Below, piece after piece: positions 9,225 through 19,357 of a stretch of 64,000 bases of DNA. The stretch lies in contig JAQTNK010000014.1 of NCBI GenBank assembly GCA_028713915.1, forward strand, positions 1-64,000. Reading direction: 5' to 3'. Source of the DNA: Rhodocyclaceae bacterium. Its GTDB lineage: Bacteria; Pseudomonadota; Gammaproteobacteria; Burkholderiales; Rhodocyclaceae. A program made the translations under genes and the position numbers. Position 1 is the first letter of the stretch; each line of letters starts with the position of its first letter. A model generated the notes under the pieces. The model was not told the origin of the DNA. It saw only the letters and a list, made by a program, of their open reading frames with translations, and did not search any database.

Positions 9225-10492
9225 GGCGCGGCGGCGGGCAGCGGGTGGCCGGCCCGGCCAAGGTCGGCGTAGCGTCCGAGCATGTCGCAGAAGGCGCGAA
9301 AGACCTTGCGCATCTGCGGCTGCTTGTAGGGATAGAGGTCCACCGGGTCGAGGGCGTGGACGACCATGGCATGGTCCACTTCGAAAATCAGCAAGCGGCC
9401 GTCCGCCGTCTCGGCGCAGTCGATGCACACGTACTCGAGGCCCATGCCGTCATGGACGGCGCGCAGCGCCGCTTCGTGGCGGCGCGCGAAATCGGCGTCG
9501 AACGCTGCCATGAACTGCGCCTCCTCGGCGCGTTTCTCGGCGCTGTCGGCCATGCCGGCATTCAGGTAGTGGATCATCCAGTGCGACGAGATGCCCATGT
9601 GGCAGGCGAACGGGCGGCCGTCGATGAGCGCGACGCGGTATTTGCGAAACAGGCCGTCGCGGCTGCGGTAATCGACGAACTGCGAGACGAAGAAAGCGTC
9701 CGCCGCGACCGCAGCGAGATAGTCCTGCAGCGCGGCGACGTCGTCGATCTTTTGCAGGTCGTGGCCGGCGTGGGAGTCGAGCGGGCGGACGATGAGCGGG
9801 AATTCGCCTCCCGGCAGCGGCGCGTCGAGCGGGGAAGTTCGCGCCGCGATTCGCGCCAGCGCGTCGCGCGCCATGCGCACCGTCGGCGGCATGACGATGC
9901 CCGGCATGCCGCTCAGTGTCCGGCTCGCCTCGTCGCGGGCGACGCGGCGGATGCGGTCGGGCCGGTTGAGCAGCGGCCGCGGCCAGTCGGCGAGAGCCAC
10001 GGCCAAGTGATCGAGCAGCGGCCCGTTGTCCTCGGTTTCGCTGAGCGCCACGAACAGCACGTCGTGCTCGGGAACCGGGTCGGCATGCGATGCGCCGGGC
10101 AGGACGTAGTAGAGGTGCAAGTCCACTTCCGAGCCTTCGACCAGGCATTCCAGGGGCACGTTGGCCATCAGGTCGCCGGGCGCCATCAGGGCCAGGACGC
10201 GCAGCTTCGCCGGCATCGCTTGCGCCGGCAAGCAATAGTGCTGGCGCAGTTGCAGCGCCTGGCGCTGCATTGCCAGCGCAAGATCGTGGTTGCCCTTGAA
10301 CTGCAGGATCGTCGCCGCGTCCATCAGCGCGCAGGCGTCGCTCGCGTCGGCCGCGGCGCGCGCCAGCAACTCCTGGCCCAAAGGCGTCAGGTCGGCGCCG
10401 GAAAAATTCATCCGCAACAAGGCGGCCAGGCCCAATAGCGGGGCCGAACCGTCACGGCTGATCATCGTGCTTGCGGAATCATTGCTATTCAA
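9221..10492 (-). CDS. ATP-grasp-like (RimK/GshB-type) protein coupled to serC
   Basis: A 423-residue protein. The N-terminal third is helical with a TPR-like pair (DAATILQFKGNHDLALAMQRQALQLR). The rest resembles an ATP-grasp ligase: FPLIVRPLDSHAGHDL where the family has its first ATP-binding lysine segment, FFVSQFVDYRS, then FRKYRVALIDGRPF, and LIFEVDHAM near the metal-binding end. ATP-grasp enzymes join a carboxylate to an amine or thiol through an acyl-phosphate; the substrate here is unknown. The start is uncertain: TTG at 10492 or ATG at 10465, neither with a good ribosome site. It overlaps serC by ATGA, which suggests a shared pathway, perhaps capping or conjugating an amino-acid product (inference). 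Confidence 0.65.
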   Translation of the reverse strand: MNSNDSASTMISRDGSAPLLGLAALLRMNFSGADLTPLGQELLARAAADASDACALMDAATILQFKGNHDLALAMQRQALQLRQHYCLPAQAMPAKLRVLALMAPGDLMANVPLECLVEGSEVDLHLYYVLPGASHADPVPEHDVLFVALSETEDNGPLLDHLAVALADWPRPLLNRPDRIRRVARDEASRTLSGMPGIVMPPTVRMARDALARIAARTSPLDAPLPGGEFPLIVRPLDSHAGHDLQKIDDVAALQDYLAAVAADAFFVSQFVDYRSRDGLFRKYRVALIDGRPFACHMGISSHWMIHYLNAGMADSAEKRAEEAQFMAAFDADFARRHEAALRAVHDGMGLEYVCIDCAETADGRLLIFEVDHAMVVHALDPVDLYPYKQPQMRKVFRAFCDMLGRYADLGRAGHPLPAAAP

Positions 10493-10811
10493 TTTCAGGG
10501 AACCAACTTAGCCGCGGTGAGGATTTCACCATGGTCAATTGTAAAGCCGCCATCTCGCCGAACCCAAGATAATTGGCCTTGAGCCGTCCCGCTGTTCCGG
10601 CCGCTGCCGCGTCGCCGCTTCGGGCATGACGCGCGCCGATAAGGCGAGAGATTGCGGCCGTAAGCAATGCGGTTGGCGCCCGGCGGAAAGTCGGTGCTAG
10701 TATCGTTGCGTCGGCACATGGCCGATGGCCCGACAGCTTGCCGACGAGCGATCGATGGCCGGCGGTTTGTTGAGCCCATCCGGCGATGGGCGGGAATTTC
10801 CAGAGAGGCAC
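10493..10811. other. Intergenic region with a hairpin before the hemerythrin gene
   Basis: A 319-base gap between the divergent ATP-grasp and hemerythrin genes. At 10774-10791 a perfect 7-bp stem (GCCCATC/GATGGGC, 4-base loop) lies about 20 bases before the hemerythrin ATG, within its presumed leader. A partial FNR-like palindrome, TTCAC-N4-GTCAA, is at 10525-10538, but no -10 stands at the right distance. I see no convincing promoter or extra gene. Confidence 0.5.
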
Positions 10812-11231
10812 ATGGTTAGCATAGATGCGATGAGTCGCTACGCTTTTGGCATCGACGAGATCGACGCCCAGCATCAGGCCTTGTTCGACTTTATCGGTAA
10901 GCTCGAGGCGGCGGTTCCGACCAGCGACAGCTGGGTCGTCGTGCAGCAGACGCTCAATGACCTGGGCTACTGGGCGCGCGTGCATTTCGCCGTCGAGGAA
11001 AGCTTGATGCGGCTGATGGGGTTTCCGGAACTCGCCAGCCATAACGCCATGCATGCGAATTTCATGGAGACGATCGCGCGGCTGAAGAAGCAGTCGCTGC
11101 GCAAGGACATCGCGCGCGATACCGCGCGCTTTCTCAACGACTGGCTGCGGCACCACATCGACGTCGACGACCGCAAGTACGCCGAGTATTTTCTCGCCCG
11201 CTGCGGCGCCGCCCACCGCGCCGTCTCTTAG
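10812..11231 (+). CDS. Bacteriohemerythrin
   Basis: A 139-residue single-domain hemerythrin, a four-helix bundle that binds O2 at a carboxylate-bridged di-iron site. Ligand motifs are all present: IDAQHQ, HFAVEESLM, HNAMHANF and HHIDVDDRKY. The chosen ATG (MVSIDAMSRYAFGID) has AGAGAGG at 10802-10808; upstream in-frame codons lack family similarity. In Rhodocyclales-type facultative anaerobes such proteins are thought to buffer or deliver oxygen. The stop overlaps that of the convergent murI by a few bases. Confidence 0.92.
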   Translation: MVSIDAMSRYAFGIDEIDAQHQALFDFIGKLEAAVPTSDSWVVVQQTLNDLGYWARVHFAVEESLMRLMGFPELASHNAMHANFMETIARLKKQSLRKDIARDTARFLNDWLRHHIDVDDRKYAEYFLARCGAAHRAVS

Positions 11232-12010
11232 ACGACCGCCAGTTGCGCCGGCCCGGCGCGCTCGGCCAGGCGGCTCAAGCCGAGGTGCGGCAACGCCGCG
11301 CGCAGGCGTTCGGGACGAACGGTAGCGAGCAGGGTGAGGCGGGCGCTGCCGTGCGCCGCGGCGCCGGCCTGGCGCACGGCCTGCCGCGCCACGGCTTCCG
11401 CCACGTCGACCAGTTCGGCGCGTCCGGCGCAGATGGCGGCCAGGCCCGGTTTCAGGAAGCTGTAATGGGTGCAGCCCAGCACCAGGCGGTCGGCGCCGGC
11501 CGCCAGCAGCGGTTCGAGCTTGGCCCGCACTTCCGCGGCGAACTGCGCGCCGTCGAGATGCAGGGTTTCCACGCGCGTCGCCCAGCCGGGGCAGGGCTCG
11601 ATATGCACATGCACGTTTTGGGCATGCTCGCGGATGAGGCGGGCGAGGCGCTCGGAGCGCGCCGTCGATTCGGTGGCGAGCACGGCGATGCGGCGGGTTC
11701 GGCTTTCCTGCGCGGCAGGCTTGACGCCCGGCTCGACGCCGACCACCGGGATGCCGTGCAATTCCGCCCGCAGCGCCTGCACCGCCGCAGCCGTGGCGGT
11801 GTTGCAGGCGACGACGATCGTCGTGCAGCCGCGTGCGACGAGGTGGCGGCCGATCGCCAGGACGCGGCCGCGGATGAAGCCGTCGGTCTTGCTGCCGTAG
11901 GGCACGTGCGCCGTATCGGCGAGATAGGCGAGGTCGGCGCGCGGCAGGGCGTGGGCGATCGCCGCCAGCACCGACAGCCCGCCGAGGCCGGAATCGAAGA
12001 CGCCGATCAT
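11228..12010 (-). CDS. murI: Glutamate racemase
   Basis: A 260-residue cytoplasmic racemase that makes D-glutamate for peptidoglycan from L-glutamate. The start MIGVFDSGLGGLSVL holds catalytic-site Asp6. The two proton-shuttling cysteines are Cys69 (VVACNTATA) and Cys180 (VLGCTHYSF). PYGSKT matches the family PYG loop. The longer open frame upstream runs into the fumarase gene and was discarded. It lies 17 bases after fumarase on the same strand, so the two are likely co-transcribed. Confidence 0.95.
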   Translation of the reverse strand: MIGVFDSGLGGLSVLAAIAHALPRADLAYLADTAHVPYGSKTDGFIRGRVLAIGRHLVARGCTTIVVACNTATAAAVQALRAELHGIPVVGVEPGVKPAAQESRTRRIAVLATESTARSERLARLIREHAQNVHVHIEPCPGWATRVETLHLDGAQFAAEVRAKLEPLLAAGADRLVLGCTHYSFLKPGLAAICAGRAELVDVAEAVARQAVRQAGAAAHGSARLTLLATVRPERLRAALPHLGLSRLAERAGPAQLAVV

Positions 12011-12027
12011 GCGGCCTTGCGGCCCCG

Positions 12028-13560
12028 TCAGTGGTGGCCGCCGATGGCAGACACCGGAATCTTGCCGATCTTGAGCATCCATTCGTGCGGGCCGGTCTCA
12101 TGCACCGACGTCCCGGTCGAGTCGACGGCGACGGTGACCGGCATGTCCTTGACGTCGAACTCGTAGATCGCTTCCATGCCGAGGTCGGCGAAGCCGACGA
12201 CCTTGGACGACTTGATGGCCTTGGCCACCAGGTAGGCGGCGCCGCCGACGGCCATCAGGTAGGCCGACTGGTGCTTCTTGATGGCTTCGATGGCGACGGG
12301 GCCGCGCTCGGACTTGCCGATCATCGAGATCAGCCCGGTCTGCGCCAGCATCATGTCGGTGAATTTGTCCATGCGCGTCGCGGTTGTCGGGCCGGCGGGA
12401 CCGACCACTTCGTCGCGCACCGGGTCCACCGGGCCGACGTAGTAGATGACGCGGTTGGTGAAATCGACCGGCAGTTTCTCGCCTTTGGCCAGCATGTCCT
12501 GGATGCGCTTGTGCGCGGCGTCGCGGCCGGTGAGCATCTTGCCGTTCAGCAGCAGCTTCTGGCCGGGCTTCCAGGCGGCGACCTGCGCCTTGGTCAGTTG
12601 GTCGAGGTCGACGCGCGTGGCGGTAGCGGCATCGGCCTGCCAGGTGACCTTGGGCCAGTCTTCCAGCTTCGGCGGTTCGAGCTTGGCCGGGCCGGACCCG
12701 TCGAGTTCGAAATGGATGTGGCGCGTCGCGGCGCAGTTGGGGATCATCGCCACCGGCAGGTTGGCGGCGTGGGTCGGGTAGTCGAGCACCTTGACGTCGA
12801 GCACCGTGGTGAGGCCGCCCAGGCCTTGCGCGCCGATGCCGAGGGCATTGACTTTTTCGTAGAGCTCGAGGCGCAGTTCCTCGGCGCGATTGTTCGGCCC
12901 GCGGGCGATCAGGTCCTGGATGTCCACCGGCGCCATGATGGCTTCCTTGGCCAGCAGCATCGCCTTCTCGGGTGTGCCGCCGATGCCGATGCCGAGAATG
13001 CCCGGCGGGCACCAGCCGGCGCCCATCTGCGGCACGGTCTTCAGCACCCAGCCGACGAGGTCGTCGGACGGGTTGAGCATGGCGAACTTGGTCTTGGCCT
13101 CGCTGCCGCCGCCCTTGGCGGCGCAGATGACTTCGACGCGGTCGCCGGCAACGATTTCGTAATGCACGACGGCGGGCGTGTTGTCCTTGGTGTTCTTGCG
13201 GCTGCCCGCCGGATCGGCCAGCACCGAGGCGCGCAAGGGATTATCCTTGTCGTTGTAGGCGCGGCGCACGCCTTCGTTGACCATATCCTGTACCGACAGC
13301 GTGGCGTCCCATCGCACGTTCATGCCGACCTTGAGGAAGACGACGGCGATGCCGGTATCCTGGCAAATCGGGCGGCGGCCTTCGGCGCTCATGCGGCTGT
13401 TGGTGAGGATTTGCGCGATCGCGTCTTTCGCCGCGGGGCTTTCCTCGCGTTCGTAGGCGGCCCCCAGGGCCTGGATATAATCGAGCGGGTGGTAGCAGCT
13501 GATGTACTGGAAGGCGTCGGCGATGGAGGAGATGAAATCCTCCTGGCGAATGGCGGTCAT
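12028..13560 (-). CDS. Fumarate hydratase, class I (iron-sulfur type)
   Basis: A 510-residue oxygen-sensitive class I fumarase that hydrates fumarate to malate in the TCA cycle using a 4Fe-4S cluster. Landmarks: CQDTGIAVVF (first cluster cysteine region), GGGSEAKTKFAML, IPNCAATRHIHFELDGSG, and YYVGPVDPV of the beta-type domain; KFTDMML and the C-terminal MPVTVAVDSTG also fit. GAGGG about seven bases before ATG 13560 decides the start over the one at 13575. Full length with no break. It shares a minus-strand unit with murI. Confidence 0.93.
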   Translation of the reverse strand: MTAIRQEDFISSIADAFQYISCYHPLDYIQALGAAYEREESPAAKDAIAQILTNSRMSAEGRRPICQDTGIAVVFLKVGMNVRWDATLSVQDMVNEGVRRAYNDKDNPLRASVLADPAGSRKNTKDNTPAVVHYEIVAGDRVEVICAAKGGGSEAKTKFAMLNPSDDLVGWVLKTVPQMGAGWCPPGILGIGIGGTPEKAMLLAKEAIMAPVDIQDLIARGPNNRAEELRLELYEKVNALGIGAQGLGGLTTVLDVKVLDYPTHAANLPVAMIPNCAATRHIHFELDGSGPAKLEPPKLEDWPKVTWQADAATATRVDLDQLTKAQVAAWKPGQKLLLNGKMLTGRDAAHKRIQDMLAKGEKLPVDFTNRVIYYVGPVDPVRDEVVGPAGPTTATRMDKFTDMMLAQTGLISMIGKSERGPVAIEAIKKHQSAYLMAVGGAAYLVAKAIKSSKVVGFADLGMEAIYEFDVKDMPVTVAVDSTGTSVHETGPHEWMLKIGKIPVSAIGGHH

Positions 13561-13843
13561 GATTCCCTCGGGCATATGGTGGATACTCGGGACGAGATGC
13601 GGACGCCCGGCCGGCGTTCCCGCGACGATGGCCAGGAAACGCCAGCGGATTCTATCATCGGCCCGAAACCCGGCCGCGCCGCGGCATCGGCCACTGTAAG
13701 TGGCATGTAAGATATTCTTGTTTCAATAAAAGTATAAAATTCATTGTCCCATGTCCTGCCACGGACGCCCACCGGGAGGGCGGCAGGCGCGGCCGTTGCC
13801 GCGCCTTTCGTCTCCCTGTGATCCACGCTAAGGAGAGATGTAG
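13561..13843. other. Divergent intergenic region of fumarase and acs
   Basis: A 283-base gap. A short hairpin (GCCAC-TGTAA-GTGGC, 13690-13704) is followed by an AT-rich island (13711-13745) with TTGTTT and TATAAA that are only 9 bases apart, so they do not form a normal promoter pair. The acs ribosome site AAGGAGAG is at 13829-13836. Control of acs probably acts here, but no site could be named. Confidence 0.4.
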
Positions 13844-15829
<1,986 letters not shown>

Positions 15830-15850
15830 GCCGCTGCAGCCGCGTGAAGA

Positions 15851-15874
15851 AGGGCGCCTGCGGGCGCCCTTTTT
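15851..15874 (+). terminator. Rho-independent terminator after acs
   Basis: An eight-base-pair stem AGGGCGCC/GGCGCCCT with loop TGCG, running into five T residues. Confidence 0.9.
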
Positions 15875-15916
15875 CTTCCGCGCCAGCCTAGAATCGGCAC
15901 GGGGAGGAGATCGGCC

Positions 15917-16117
15917 ATGAACCGCTCAAGCTTGACGGCGCAGCGTCTCGCAGCCTTGTTTCTGCTCGGCTGCGCCCTCTTCGATTATCCGCTGCTGGCG
16001 CTGTTCAACCGCAGCAGCGAGGTCTTCGGCATACCGCTGTTGTACGCTTTCCTGTTCGGCAGCTGGTTCGCGCTCATCGTGCTGATGGCGCTGCTGATGG
16101 AACGGCGCGAAGACTGA
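15917..16117 (+). CDS. Small two-helix membrane protein coupled to the symporter-kinase
   Basis: A 66-residue protein with two hydrophobic helices (about 9-30 and 39-61) joined by a short loop containing NRSSEVFGIP, ending in charged MERRED. Size and shape resemble small accessory subunits placed beside sodium:solute symporters, but I cannot assign a family with certainty. The stop overlaps the ATG of the next gene by one base (TGATG), a strong sign of co-translation. GGAGGAGA precedes the start. It could stabilise the symporter domain of the neighbouring kinase (inference). Confidence 0.75.
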   Translation: MNRSSLTAQRLAALFLLGCALFDYPLLALFNRSSEVFGIPLLYAFLFGSWFALIVLMALLMERRED

Positions 16118-18849
16118 TGCTGCAGCAAGGCTGGGTCATCGCCGCCGTTTCCTTCGCCTACCTGGGCGTGCTGTTCGCCATCGCCTACTATGCCGATCGG
16201 CGCGCCGACCGCGGCCGCTCGCTGATCGCCAATCCGACCGTCTATGCGCTGTCGCTGGCGGTCTACTGCACGACCTGGACTTTCTACGGCAGCGTCGGCC
16301 GCGCCGCCGCCACCGGCATCGGCTTCCTGCCGATCTACCTCGGCCCGACGCTGATGCTGGCGCTCGGCTGGTTCTTCCTGCACAAGATCGTGCGCGTCGC
16401 CAAGGCCAACCGCATCACCTCGATCGCCGACTTCGTCGCCTCGCGCTACGGCAAGAGCCAACTGCTCGGCGGCCTGGTGACGGTGATCGCGGTGATCGGC
16501 GTGGTGCCCTACATCGCCTTGCAACTGAAGGCGGTGTCCAACAGCTTCACCATCCTGCTCAACTATCCCGCCATCGTCATGCCGGCGAGCGGCGGCGCCG
16601 TGCCGCTCTGGCAGGACAGCGCTCTTTATGTCGCCGTCATCCTGGCGACGTTCACCATCCTGTTCGGCACGCGCCACCTCGACGCGACGGAGCGCCACGA
16701 GGGCATGGTCGCCGCCATCGCCTTCGAATCGGTGGTGAAGCTGGTCGCCTTCATCGCCGTCGGCGTCTTCGTCACCTTCGGCATCTACGACGGCTTCGCC
16801 GACGTCTTCGATCGCGCCGAAGCGGTGCCGCGGTTGGCCAAGCTGCTGGTGACCGCCGATACCGCCGCCAGCTACGGCAGCTGGTCGGCGCTGACCTTCC
16901 TGTCCATGCTGTCGGTGCTGCTGCTGCCGCGCCAGTTCCAGATCGCCGTGGTCGAGAACGTCAATGCGGCGCACGTGCGCCGCGCCGTGTGGCTGTTCCC
17001 GCTCTACCTGTTCCTCATCAACATCTTCGTCCTGCCGATCGCCCTGGGCGGCATGCTGGGCTTTCCCAGTGGCGTCGACGCCGACACCTTCGTCCTGACG
17101 CTGCCGATGGCCCACCGCCAGGAGGCGCTGGCGCTGCTGGTGTTCATCGGCGGGCTGTCCGCCGCCACCGGCATGGTGATCGTCGAGACCATCGCCTTGT
17201 CGACCATGGTCTGCAATGACCTTGTCATGCCGGTGCTGCTGCGCTGGCGTTCGCTCGGCCTGGCGGCGCGGCGCGACCTTTCCGGACTGCTGCTGGCGAT
17301 CCGCCGCTGGGCCATCGCCGCGATCCTGATGCTCGGCTACGTCTATTTCCGCGCCGCCGGCGAAGCCTATGCGCTGGTCGGCATCGGCCTCATTTCCTTC
17401 GCCGCCGTCGCCCAGTTCGCGCCGGCCGTGATCGGCGGCCTCTATTGGCAGGGCGGCACGCGCGAAGGCGCCCTGGCGGGACTGCTCGCCGGCTTCGGCG
17501 TCTGGGCGTACACGCTGCTGCTGCCGTCGTTCGCCAAGTCGGGCTGGCTGCCGGACGACTTCATGACGCAGGGCCTGTTCGGCATCGCGCTGCTGCGGCC
17601 GCAGCAGTTGCTGGGCCTGACCGGGCTCGACGAAATCAGCCATTGCATGATCTGGAGCCTGCTCGCCAACATCGGCTGCTATCTCGCCGTTTCCTTGCGG
17701 CGCGCCCCCAACGCCCGCGAAGCGCGCCAGGCGACACTGTTCGTCGACGTCGCGCGCGGCCATCCGGGCCTCGCCGGCTGGCGCGGCGGCGCCCGCGTCG
17801 CCGACCTGCTGCCGCTCGCCGCCCGCTGCCTCGGCCCGGAGAAGGCGCGCGCGGCTTTCGCCCGCCATGCGCAAAGCCGCGGCATCGAATTCGTCGAGCA
17901 GCTGCCCGCCGACGCCGACCTCGTCCATTTCGCCGAAAGCCTGCTGGCGGGCGCCATCGGCTCCGCCTCGGCGCATGCCATGGTGGCCTCGGTGGTGCAG
18001 GAGGAGCCGCTCGGACTCGAGGAGGTCATGAGCATCCTCGACGAAGCCTCGCAGCTGCGCACCCACAGCCGCGAACTCGAAGTGAAGTCGCGCGAACTCG
18101 AAAAGGCCACGGCCGAGCTGCGCGCGGCCAACGAGCGGCTGCGCGAACTCGATCGCATGAAGGACGACTTCATTTCCACCGTCACCCATGAACTGCGCAC
18201 GCCGCTGACTTCGATCCGCGCCTTCTCCGAGATGCTGCACGACGATCCCAAGCTTGCGCTCAGCGAGCGCGAGCGCTTCCTCGGCATCATCGTCGGCGAG
18301 ACGGAACGCCTGTCCCGCCTGATCAACCAGATTCTCGACCTCGCCAAGCTCGAATCCGGCCGCGCCGAATGGCGCACCGCGGAAGTCGACCTGGGCGAAG
18401 TCGCGCGCGAGTCGGTGACCTCGTTCTCGCAGATCTGCCGCGACAAGGGCATCGCCATCGATCTGCAGCTGCCGGCGCAGCCCGTGCTGGTGCTGGCCGA
18501 TCGCGACCGCCTGATCCAGGTGATGCTCAACCTGCTCGCCAACGCCGTGAAATTCGTCGCGCCGGCGACCGGACGGGTGGAAGTGCGGCTCAGGGTGACG
18601 CACCAGGAGGTCGGCGTCGAGGTGGCCGACAACGGCCCGGGCATCCGCCCGGAAGAGCGCGAGACCATTTTCGAGAAGTTCCGCCAGGGCGGCCAGGACG
18701 TGATGACCGACAAGCCCCAGGGCACTGGCCTGGGCCTGCCGATCAGCCGCCAGATCGTCGAATATTTCGGCGGCCGGCTGTGGGCGGAGAGCGTGCCGGG
18801 GCAGGGGGCGCGGTTCATCTTCACGCTGCCCCTGCCGGACAGGCGATAA
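16117..18849 (+). CDS. Sodium:solute symporter-type sensor histidine kinase (CrbS-like)
   Basis: A 910-residue fusion. Residues 1-530 form about 13 membrane helices of the SSS (SLC5/PutP) fold. Then come a linker, a coiled coil (about 640-685), HisKA with VTHELRTP (His691), and a HATPase with NLLANAVKFV, DNGPGI, FEKFRQG and GTGLGLPIS. The kinase is complete. Known relatives such as CrbS of Vibrio and Pseudomonas control acs, and the location just downstream of acs supports the same theme here. Whether the symporter part transports or only senses is not known from sequence. The likely partner receiver is 21 bases downstream. Confidence 0.92.
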   Translation: MLQQGWVIAAVSFAYLGVLFAIAYYADRRADRGRSLIANPTVYALSLAVYCTTWTFYGSVGRAAATGIGFLPIYLGPTLMLALGWFFLHKIVRVAKANRITSIADFVASRYGKSQLLGGLVTVIAVIGVVPYIALQLKAVSNSFTILLNYPAIVMPASGGAVPLWQDSALYVAVILATFTILFGTRHLDATERHEGMVAAIAFESVVKLVAFIAVGVFVTFGIYDGFADVFDRAEAVPRLAKLLVTADTAASYGSWSALTFLSMLSVLLLPRQFQIAVVENVNAAHVRRAVWLFPLYLFLINIFVLPIALGGMLGFPSGVDADTFVLTLPMAHRQEALALLVFIGGLSAATGMVIVETIALSTMVCNDLVMPVLLRWRSLGLAARRDLSGLLLAIRRWAIAAILMLGYVYFRAAGEAYALVGIGLISFAAVAQFAPAVIGGLYWQGGTREGALAGLLAGFGVWAYTLLLPSFAKSGWLPDDFMTQGLFGIALLRPQQLLGLTGLDEISHCMIWSLLANIGCYLAVSLRRAPNAREARQATLFVDVARGHPGLAGWRGGARVADLLPLAARCLGPEKARAAFARHAQSRGIEFVEQLPADADLVHFAESLLAGAIGSASAHAMVASVVQEEPLGLEEVMSILDEASQLRTHSRELEVKSRELEKATAELRAANERLRELDRMKDDFISTVTHELRTPLTSIRAFSEMLHDDPKLALSERERFLGIIVGETERLSRLINQILDLAKLESGRAEWRTAEVDLGEVARESVTSFSQICRDKGIAIDLQLPAQPVLVLADRDRLIQVMLNLLANAVKFVAPATGRVEVRLRVTHQEVGVEVADNGPGIRPEERETIFEKFRQGGQDVMTDKPQGTGLGLPISRQIVEYFGGRLWAESVPGQGARFIFTLPLPDRR

Positions 18850-18870
18850 TCGGACATTGGAGGAGAGGCC

Positions 18871-19242
18871 GTGAGCAAGAAGATATTGATCGTCGACGAC
18901 GAGCCGAACATCGTCATTTCGCTCGAGTACCTGATGAAAAAGGAAGGTTTCGACGTCGCCGTCGCGACCGACGGCGACGCGGCGCTGGCGCTGGCGGCGA
19001 GCTTTCGGCCCGACCTGATGCTGCTCGACGTCATGATGCCGAAGAAGTCGGGCTTCGAAGTCTGCGAATTGCTGCGCGCCGATCCCGTGCTCGCCGACAT
19101 CAAGGTGGTGATGCTGACGGCCAAGGGCCGCGATTCGGAAATCGCCAAAGGCACCGGGCTGGGCGCCGATGCCTACATCACCAAGCCGTTTTCGACCAAG
19201 GATCTGGTCGTCCGCGTCAAGACGCTGCTGGGGATGGCATGA
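18871..19242 (+). CDS. Single-domain response regulator (REC only)
   Basis: A 123-residue CheY-like receiver: acidic pocket VDDEP, phosphorylation site Asp53 in LLDVMMP, Thr in MLTAKG and Lys in ITKPFS. There is no DNA-binding output domain, unlike the LuxR-type regulator CrbR that pairs with CrbS in gammaproteobacteria. Signal output must go through another protein, possibly the degenerate kinase-exonuclease encoded next. GTG start with GGAGGAGAG upstream. Confidence 0.93.
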   Translation: MSKKILIVDDEPNIVISLEYLMKKEGFDVAVATDGDAALALAASFRPDLMLLDVMMPKKSGFEVCELLRADPVLADIKVVMLTAKGRDSEIAKGTGLGADAYITKPFSTKDLVVRVKTLLGMA

Positions 19243-19260
19243 ACGCCCCCTTCCCACCGT

Positions 19261-19340
19261 CCCCCTTCCCGAGGAAGGGGGTCACTGAGGTTCAGCCGCC
19301 AGGGCGGCTGCCAAGCGCGCGGCTTGCCCCTCCTTGGGGC
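19261..19340. repeat. Cluster of three GC-rich hairpins
   Basis: Three perfect inverted repeats in 80 bases: CCCCCTTCC/GGAAGGGGG (19261-19281), CAGCCGCC/GGCGGCTG (19293-19310) and GCCCC/GGGGC (19326-19340). No T-run follows the first, so it is not a standard terminator. It looks like a REP-type intergenic element. A related C-rich hairpin occurs at 23014-23033 in the same gene cluster. It may trim or stabilise the polycistronic mRNA. Confidence 0.6.
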
Positions 19341-19357
19341 GGCCCGGCGGAGGGGCT

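Noticed and set aside
9225-9428. 68-residue N-terminal extension of SerC
   Set aside because: Overlaps the ATP-grasp gene and has no SerC similarity; the family start is at 9224.
10525-10538. FNR-like palindrome TTCAC-N4-GTCAA
   Set aside because: Only seven of ten half-site positions match, and there is no -10 at the proper distance for either neighbouring gene.
13690-13704. A GCCACTG-like box suggesting a cobalamin riboswitch
   Set aside because: It is a simple 5-bp hairpin with none of the other conserved riboswitch helices.
13718-13738. TTGTTT and TATAAA before acs as a sigma-70 promoter
   Set aside because: The spacer is only 9 bases.
15985-19257. A minus-strand open frame of 1090 codons
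   Set aside because: Antisense shadow of the symporter-kinase and receiver genes; no recognisable domain.
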